NCBI GenBank assembly: GCA_035704905.1
Contig: DASSWN010000100.1
Coordinates: 1-10,988 of the forward strand
Direction: 5' to 3'
DNA length: 10,988 nt
DNA from: DASSWG01 sp035704905
GTDB lineage: Bacteria; Bacteroidota; Bacteroidia; Flavobacteriales; Flavobacteriaceae
Both the position numbers and the translations under genes were made by a program. This document shows, one piece after another, positions 7,121-10,988 of the stretch. The notes under the pieces were generated by a model. It had not been told where the DNA came from. It did no database searches and saw only the letters and a list, made by a program, of their open reading frames with translations. The first letter of the stretch is position 1. Every line of letters begins with the position of its first letter.

Positions 7121-7305
7121 GTTTTTTCATCAAATAAACTTGCCGGGATACCATAGTATTCGGCTGCTTCTTCGTTGGTAACATATTGATGGGAAGCCTT
7201 GTCGAAATAATCGCGTATGCGTTCCATTTCCCGTTGGGCCGCACGGATTTGCACGCCCTTCCAAAGGGCAAGATCTTTTGTCCTAATAATTCGTAACCCG
7301 TCCAT
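7105..7305 (-). CDS. Small putative helix-turn-helix protein, paralogue 1
   Basis: This 66-residue protein begins MDGLRIIRTKDLALWKGV and ends with HQYVTNEEAAEYYGIPASLF and a charged tail. GLRIIRTKDLALWKGVQIRAAQREMERIRDYF reads as a helix-turn-helix followed by a long helix, and VTNEEAAEYYGIP as a second helical recognition element. It is a clear paralogue of the downstream gene. The start at 7305 is preferred because a perfect TAnnTTTG element lies about 20 bases upstream; a start at 7371 would add 22 residues lying across that element. The order is paralogue 1 then 2 on the minus strand, with a 4-base overlap. Confidence 0.6.
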   Translation of the reverse strand: MDGLRIIRTKDLALWKGVQIRAAQREMERIRDYFDKASHQYVTNEEAAEYYGIPASLFDEKTKISH

Positions 7306-7325
7306 ATCATTCCAAATTGAAAGTC

Positions 7326-7333
7326 CAAATCTA
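7326..7333 (-). promoter_or_regulatory. Candidate -7 element for the HTH gene pair
   Basis: On the minus strand the bases read TAGATTTG, a perfect TAnnTTTG match, about 20 bases before the ATG at 7305. The -33 position holds CTG rather than TTG, so the promoter may be weak or activated. Confidence 0.45.
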
Positions 7334-7379
7334 TAACCTATTGAAAGAAAGGCAGTAATACATTTTTCCAATAACTAAG

Positions 7380-7408
7380 AAAATTTGACAAACTTCCTGT
7401 CATATTTT
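7380..7408. repeat. Inverted repeat upstream of the HTH gene pair
   Basis: AAAAT-T-TGACA (7380-7390) is mirrored by TGTCA-T-ATTTT (7398-7408) around the 7-base spacer AACTTCC, with one T-T mismatch. It lies about 50 bases upstream of the candidate -7 element. The symmetry suits a dimeric DNA-binding protein, possibly the adjacent HTH proteins, but there is no direct evidence for binding. Confidence 0.45.
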
Positions 7409-7712
7409 CCCAAAGGCAAAATCACCGGCCAAAATCAATTGCATTTTTTATAGAATACCTTATTCATTTTCAAAATTAATGTACTCATATTGAAACTTTC
7501 AGCATTATTTTTTCAGAACGATTTTTCTATATACCTTTTTGAATATTCATTAAATTTAATTCCAACTTTTCGGACCATTTCCGTTCCTTTTGCTTTTAAG
7601 CACCACTGTTTCCTATGCTTCCGTCTTCTTGGGCCTTCATTCCATTCTTTTATTTTTAATACTTCAATCCTTATCACCGATCACCTCAACAACATTAAAA
7701 TCACGATTAACC

Positions 7713-7914
7713 AAATCACCTCGCCCCATCATCTCATCACCCCATCACCCCATCACCAAATCACCCCTTCACTAAATCACTAAATCACTCACCGAGTCGC
7801 CCCATCATTTTATCGTCCCATCACTCCATCTCCCCATCACCAAAGTCGCCCCATCTCCCCATTACCAAATCACTACATCACCCCATCACCAAGTCTCCCC
7901 ATCTCTCCATCTCC
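7713..7914. repeat. Degenerate 8-bp tandem repeat array (CCATCACC)
   Basis: About 25 octamers run almost without a break. Common forms are CCATCACC, AAATCACC, AAATCACT, CCATCTCC and CCATCACT, with a few 9- or 12-base steps. The given strand is almost free of G, and the other strand has runs such as GGGGTGATGGGG. Similar arrays occur from memory in intergenic regions of other Bacteroidetes, where they are sometimes mis-annotated as proteins rich in SPHHQIT motifs. Confidence 0.85.
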
Positions 7915-7916
7915 GA

Positions 7917-7971
7917 TATACCTTCCGTATACCCCCAGCATAGCTCCGGTATAGCTAAAGTATTAAAACCG
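7917..7971. repeat. Five-copy 11-bp repeat (TATAnCnnnnG)
   Basis: Five consecutive 11-base units follow without gaps: TATACCTTCCG, TATACCCCCAG, CATAGCTCCGG, TATAGCTAAAG, TATTAAAACCG. Each has a TATA-like start and most end in G. The array begins two bases after the end of the octamer array. Confidence 0.7.
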
Positions 7972-8126
7972 CAAACCAAGCTTTTCTTTAAATGCGTACA
8001 AAAGCGTCTGCAATCGCATGGAATTACAGCTTTTTACTGAAAATGAAGAGTATATAAAAAATTACGGAATAGGGAAAAAGACGTCATGACCACAAAACAC
8101 TCCCCTTACATTTGTCCCAGAACAGT

Positions 8127-8142
8127 TGAAAAATGCTTTTCA
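8127..8142. repeat. Small hairpin
   Basis: TGAAAA (8127-8132) and TTTTCA (8137-8142) enclose ATGC. Alone this is weak, but it is the first of three inverted repeats in the leader of the gene at 8317. Confidence 0.35.
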
Positions 8143-8145
8143 GAA

Positions 8146-8191
8146 GGAAACGAAAAACACATTGTTCAATGGTATACCATTTTTCGTTTTC
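8146..8191. repeat. Inverted repeat with nested palindromes
   Basis: AAACGAAAAA (8148-8157) pairs exactly with TTTTTCGTTT (8180-8189); a G-T and a G-C pair extend the stem to 12. The 22-base loop itself contains CATTG-TT-CAATG (8160-8171) and the perfect palindrome TGGTATACCA (8170-8179), which are mutually exclusive folds. Confidence 0.5.
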
Positions 8192-8240
8192 GGGAATTCC
8201 AGAGCTGATTTTTTGACCTTCTAAAAAATAATTGATAACC

Positions 8241-8301
8241 GAGGCCATCCGGAACATGTTGTTAAAACACAAAACAGAAAATAAATCGTTCCGGTTGCCT
8301 C
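8241..8301. repeat. Inverted repeat just upstream of the 250-residue gene
   Basis: GAGGC (8241-8245) and CCGGAAC (8249-8255) pair with GTTCCGG (8288-8294) and GCCTC (8297-8301), giving 12 base pairs broken by one 3x2 internal loop. The second arm ends 15 bases before the ATG at 8317, so it could be a 5' leader hairpin, an operator or the trace of a mobile-element end. Confidence 0.5.
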
Positions 8302-8316
8302 ATAAAATTTAATGTT

Positions 8317-9069
8317 ATGCCTCGACTCAAGTCGTTATTAAAAATAGAGGGAACCATGGATGGTATGACCTTCTACCGCAATTCTGAAGGCGAGTATCTC
8401 GTAAAAAAGAAGAGCGAAATTTCCAAAAGTAGGATTGAAAACGATCCCGCTTTTATTCGAACCCGAGAAAATGGTCAAGAATTTGGCCATGTAGCCTCCA
8501 GTGGTAAAAATTTCCGCAGGGCTGTATCTGGACTAACTTTCGATATTCGCGATAAATCAATGACCTATCGGTTGACGCAGGTATTGTCGAAAGTAAAGAA
8601 CCAAGACACTACCTCCCTACGTGGGGAGCGTAAAGTAGCGCTCGGTTTGAACACTCCTGAAGGAAAAGAAAAATTCAAATTTTTCGATTTCAATCAACGC
8701 GCAAAATTGAATAGCGTGCTGAAAATGGGGTACACCTTGGACACGGCTACGGCCGTAATCGGAATGTTGGGATTAAACCCGCTTCAAAATTTGGGCGTTC
8801 CGCAAGGAGCTTCCCATGTCGAATTCAGTGCAGCGCACATGTGGTTCGATTTTGAAACAGAAGCATCCCAACTGGAACTATCAAATGTGGAAATTCTGCC
8901 TATTGATAACACCAGTTCCGATGTTGAACTAACATTTCTGCAAACCCCGTCGGGTACGGGAAACGAGTATTTTTTTCTTAAAATAGCTTGGCACCAAATG
9001 TTGAATGGGGAAGTTTATCCCTTGAACAATGGAATTTACAATGCGTTACAACTCATTGAAATTCTGTGA
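8317..9069 (+). CDS. Conserved flavobacterial protein of unknown function
   Basis: The 250-residue product begins MPRLKSLLKIEGTMDGMTFY and continues KSRIENDPAFIRTRENGQEFG, VASSGKNFRRAV, RLTQVLSKVKNQDTTSLRGERKVALGL. I recognise this N-terminal pattern from memory as a lineage-specific family of hypothetical proteins in Flavobacteriaceae, often present in several copies per genome. No signal peptide, membrane segment or catalytic motif is visible. The N-terminal third is basic, and the C-terminal third is beta-rich (HVEFSAAHMWFDFE, DVELTFLQT), so a two-part fold is plausible. The gene stands alone, preceded by inverted repeats and followed by a strong terminator. No function can be assigned. 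Confidence 0.8.
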   Translation: MPRLKSLLKIEGTMDGMTFYRNSEGEYLVKKKSEISKSRIENDPAFIRTRENGQEFGHVASSGKNFRRAVSGLTFDIRDKSMTYRLTQVLSKVKNQDTTSLRGERKVALGLNTPEGKEKFKFFDFNQRAKLNSVLKMGYTLDTATAVIGMLGLNPLQNLGVPQGASHVEFSAAHMWFDFETEASQLELSNVEILPIDNTSSDVELTFLQTPSGTGNEYFFLKIAWHQMLNGEVYPLNNGIYNALQLIEIL

Positions 9070-9075
9070 AAAGGT

Positions 9076-9115
9076 AAAAGTGTTTGGGCAATTGTCCAAA
9101 CACTTTTCTTTTTAT
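9076..9115 (+). terminator. Strong intrinsic terminator
   Basis: AAAAGTGTTTGG (9076-9087) and CCAAACACTTTT (9096-9107) form a perfect 12-bp stem around an 8-base loop containing CAATTG, followed by CTTTTTATTTT. It lies 6 bases after the stop of the 250-residue gene. Confidence 0.85.
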
Positions 9116-9145
9116 TTTCCTTCCTTCCAATAATTTTGAAACAAA

Positions 9146-9174
9146 AAAGCCACTTTTATGAATAAAGCGGCTTT
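9146..9174 (-). terminator. Intrinsic terminator of the tRNA gene
   Basis: On the minus strand, AAAGCCGCTTT (9174-9164) pairs with AAAGTGGCTTT (9156-9146) with one G-T pair and a 7-base loop, and the transcript continues into a T run. It begins 12 bases beyond the tRNA 3' end. Confidence 0.75.
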
Positions 9175-9186
9175 GAAAAAATTCCG

Positions 9187-9260
9187 TGGTCCCAGCTGGG
9201 CTCGAACCAGCGACCACTTGATTATGAGTCAAGTGCTCTAACCAACTGAGCTATAGGACC
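9187..9260 (-). tRNA. tRNA with CAU anticodon, probably tRNA-Ile2 (or elongator Met)
   Basis: The 74-base cloverleaf has an acceptor stem GGTCCTA/TGGGACC, D arm with AGCTCAGTTGGTTAGAGC, anticodon stem CTTGA/TCAAG with loop CTCATAA (anticodon CAT), and T arm with GGTTCGAGCC. The CCA end is not encoded. G1-C72 pairing and the lack of three GC pairs next to the anticodon loop exclude the initiator. C4-G69 and C5-G68 in the acceptor stem are features that TilS uses in E. coli to choose tRNA-Ile2 for lysidine modification, and the GGTCGCTGG variable-to-T region also resembles Ile2. The amino acid identity is therefore inferred, whereas the tRNA itself is certain. Confidence 0.93.
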
Positions 9261-9407
9261 GGTTGATTTTTAAAATCGTGCAAAGGTATAGAAATGACCT
9301 ATGATCTACAAATATTTTGAACGAGAATGAAAATTGGAAATCGAATCACAGAAAATTCCTGATGTTTGAAAGTGGATTTCCCGTTGTCGCCGAAAAATCC
9401 GATGTCT

Positions 9408-10025
9408 TCACACAACCCCCATCAACCTTTTCACGTATTTTCCTATCACATCAAATTCAAGATTGACCTTGTCGCCTTCTTTCAAAAATCCAAAGTTGGT
9501 ATGTGCAAAAGTATAAGGGATTACTGCCACCGAAAATCCGCCCGCATAAGAATCCACAACCGTCAAACTTACCCCGTTAATAGTAATGGAACCCTTTTCT
9601 ATCGTTACGTTTTGTGATTGTTGGTCATAGGAAAAGCTGAAAATATGACTGCCATTTTGTGGTTCTATCTTCTCACATACCCCCACTTGATCGACATGGC
9701 CTTGAACAATATGCCCGTCCAATCGGGCATTCATTTTCATTCCTCGTTCCAAATTTATGGGGTCGCCCACCTGCAGGTTTTCCAAATTTGTGCGTTTCAA
9801 CGTTTCTTCGATGGCCGTAACGGTATAGGTGTTTTCCGCCAAGGAAACAACCGTGAGGCACACACCGTTATGGGCCACACTTTGGTCGATTTTTAATTCG
9901 GGAGCCAGCTTCGCTTCTACGGTAATTTCCAGGTTTCCCCTTTCCGAAATACCGGGTTTTTCAACCTGCGATGAAGGCCGGAGTTCCACTATTTTTCCAA
10001 TTTCCTCGATAATCCCCGTGAACAT
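9408..10025 (-). CDS. ribE: Riboflavin synthase, alpha subunit
   Basis: This enzyme dismutates two 6,7-dimethyl-8-ribityllumazine molecules into riboflavin and the pyrimidine precursor, the last step of vitamin B2 synthesis, in the cytoplasm. The 205 residues form two lumazine-binding barrels: MFTGIIEEIG and VAHNGVCLTV (50-59) in the first, and NARLDGHIVQGHVDQVG (99-115) and INGVSLTVV (149-157) in the second. The start MFTGII is nearly invariant. Residues about 17-29 form an insertion compared with typical homologues of about 195 residues. It is divergent from pdxA with a 50-bp spacer. No terminator was found after the stop. Confidence 0.95.
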   Translation of the reverse strand: MFTGIIEEIGKIVELRPSSQVEKPGISERGNLEITVEAKLAPELKIDQSVAHNGVCLTVVSLAENTYTVTAIEETLKRTNLENLQVGDPINLERGMKMNARLDGHIVQGHVDQVGVCEKIEPQNGSHIFSFSYDQQSQNVTIEKGSITINGVSLTVVDSYAGGFSVAVIPYTFAHTNFGFLKEGDKVNLEFDVIGKYVKRLMGVV

Positions 10026-10043
10026 GTTTGTAGAATATTTGGT

Positions 10044-10051
10044 TACCTTTG
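10044..10051 (+). promoter_or_regulatory. Candidate -7 element of the pdxA promoter
   Basis: TACCTTTG is a perfect TAnnTTTG match, 24 bases before the pdxA ATG, in the 50-bp spacer shared with ribE. No TTG is found at the best -33 distance; TTTG at 10027-10030 is too close. Confidence 0.45.
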
Positions 10052-10075
10052 TATGGCAAAAATAACCATAAATTG

Positions 10076-10988
10076 ATGAAGCAAAAGGAAAAAATAAAGC
10101 TGGGGATCAGCATTGGCGACCTAAACGGAATTGGCAGCGAGATAGTTATCAAAACCTTCGAAGATCTCCGCATGCTCGATTTTTGCACCCCAATTATTTT
10201 TGCAAACACGAAAATGATGTCGCACCTTAAAAACCGTTTCAAATCGGAGCTTGTTTTTCAAGGAATTCCGGATGCAACCAAAGCCATCGAAGGAAAAGTG
10301 AATGTGGTGAACGTTTGGCGGGAAAATGTCAAAATCGAATTTGGAAAAGAAGACAAAAATAGTGGTGATTTTGCATTCAAATCCTTGGAAGCAGCGGTAG
10401 CTTCATTGAAAAATGGCTCCATTGATGTGTTGGTCACCGCGCCCATCAACAAAAGCAGCATTCAATCCGAAAAATTCCATTTCCCCGGACATACCGATTA
10501 TTTGGCCCAAGAATTGAACGGTGAAAGTTTAATGTTCATGATCGCCCCCGAAGATTTGGGCCTACGTATCGGTTTGCTTACCGACCATGTTCCGGTGAAA
10601 GATGTGGCATCGCACATAACAGCTGCATTGATCGAAAAAAAGGTGAAAATTATTTCCAAAAGTTTGGAACAAGATTTCGGCATACGCAAACCAAAAATTG
10701 CCGTTTTGGGTATCAATCCGCATAGTGGCGACAACGGGGTCATCGGAAAAGAAGACGAAGAAATTTTGAAACCAACCCTTCAAAAATTGAACGATGCGGG
10801 CACTTTGATTTATGGGCCGTATTCCGCCGACAGCTTTTTCGGTTCCCAAAACTATAAAAATTTCGATGCCATCATTGCGGCGTATCACGATCAGGGCTTG
10901 GTTCCTTTCAAAACCCTGTCTTTCGGCAAAGGCGTAAATTACACGGCGGGCCTCGATAAAGTACGAACTTCCCCTGATCACGGAACGG
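10076..10988 (+). CDS. pdxA: 4-hydroxythreonine-4-phosphate dehydrogenase (3'-truncated by window edge)
   Basis: PdxA oxidises 4-phosphohydroxy-L-threonine with NAD(P)+ in the DXP-dependent route to pyridoxal 5'-phosphate. The first 304 codons of an expected roughly 350 are present, and the frame is open to the end of the window. It starts MKQKEKIKLGISIGDLNGIG, the Bacteroidetes form of GDPAGIG. Metal ligands are His171 (LLTDHVPV), His216 (INPHSGDNG) and His271 (YHDQGLVPFK), each offset by 5 from His166, His211 and His266 of the E. coli enzyme. TAPINKS and PGHTDYLA (His139) are also conserved, and the window closes in the substrate motif VRTSPDHGT. In many flavobacteria pdxA is followed by a DUF177 protein and rpmF, which would lie beyond the edge. 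Confidence 0.95.
   Translation, partial: MKQKEKIKLGISIGDLNGIGSEIVIKTFEDLRMLDFCTPIIFANTKMMSHLKNRFKSELVFQGIPDATKAIEGKVNVVNVWRENVKIEFGKEDKNSGDFAFKSLEAAVASLKNGSIDVLVTAPINKSSIQSEKFHFPGHTDYLAQELNGESLMFMIAPEDLGLRIGLLTDHVPVKDVASHITAALIEKKVKIISKSLEQDFGIRKPKIAVLGINPHSGDNGVIGKEDEEILKPTLQKLNDAGTLIYGPYSADSFFGSQNYKNFDAIIAAYHDQGLVPFKTLSFGKGVNYTAGLDKVRTSPDHGT

Larger units (their letters stand above)
7306..8316. other. Non-coding interval of about 1 kb rich in repeats
   Basis: No convincing gene is present between the small HTH gene and the 250-residue gene. The interval contains an inverted repeat (7380-7408), an AT-rich unremarkable stretch (about 7410-7640), an 8-bp repeat array (7713-7914, with degenerate edges from about 7650), an 11-bp repeat array (7917-7971) and three inverted repeats (8127-8301). 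The short open frames within it either encode the repeats or resemble nothing I recognise. Confidence 0.7.

Noticed and set aside
7490..7783. Open frame of 97 codons on the plus strand
   Set aside because: Its C-terminal third is a translation of the octamer array (SPHHLITPSPHHQIT) and the rest resembles nothing; no promoter or start signal supports it.
8020..8088. Short plus-strand frame MELQLFTENEEYIKNYG of 23 codons
   Set aside because: It looks protein-like but is too short to support, has no upstream signal and no recognised relative.
8084..8272. Open frame of 62 codons on the minus strand
   Set aside because: It overlaps the inverted repeats, has no recognisable motif and no promoter; composition looks non-coding. 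It cannot be wholly excluded as a small gene.
7306..8316. Possible CRISPR array in the repeat-rich interval
   Set aside because: Units are 8 and 11 bases with no unique spacers and no cas genes nearby.
5228..9260. Possible integrative element inserted at the tRNA 3' end
   Set aside because: The segment lies on the correct side of the tRNA, but no integrase and no second copy of the tRNA 3' end was seen.

Overview
The window looks like chromosomal DNA from a member of the Bacteroidetes, most likely the Flavobacteriaceae. It is AT-rich and its ribosome binding sites are weak. Good matches to the Bacteroidetes -7 promoter element TAnnTTTG occur in front of genes, and the lipoprotein and enzymes resemble flavobacterial homologues. 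No species can be named from the sequence alone.

Layout. 1-842: the 3' part of a family 2 glycosyltransferase, open at the left edge, ending in a 31-bp perfect palindrome shared with the convergent neighbour. 873-2537 (-): a lipoprotein alkaline phosphatase of the PafA type with every active-site residue in place. 2582-2634: an 11-bp-periodic repeat. 2637-2836 (-): a remnant of an AlbA_2/RecG-like regulator with its middle deleted. 2876-3424 (-): a RimJ-type GNAT acetyltransferase. 3558-5056 (+): an overlapping mlaE-mlaF pair, the permease and ATPase of an outer-membrane lipid transporter, without an MCE (MlaD) gene beside it. 5228-6822 (+): a truncated HNH-endonuclease-family gene whose stop overlaps the start of an unrecognised 341-residue protein. 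6893-7305 (-): two overlapping paralogous genes for small putative helix-turn-helix proteins. 7306-8316: about 1 kb of non-coding DNA with an 8-bp repeat array, an 11-bp repeat array and several inverted repeats. 8317-9069 (+): a conserved flavobacterial protein of unknown function followed by a strong terminator. 9187-9260 (-): a tRNA with anticodon CAU. 9408-10025 (-): riboflavin synthase. 10076-10988 (+): pdxA, cut by the right edge.

The outer parts are ordinary core genome: envelope phosphate scavenging, lipid transport, and cofactor synthesis (riboflavin and pyridoxal phosphate from divergent genes). The interval from about 5.1 to 8.3 kb looks accessory. It holds a broken nuclease gene, an orphan gene without a clear start, duplicated small DNA-binding proteins and three kinds of short degenerate repeat. 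No integrase, transposase, CRISPR array or complete defence system is visible. The novelty here lies in decayed genes, repeat arrays and uncharacterised families rather than in an intact new system.
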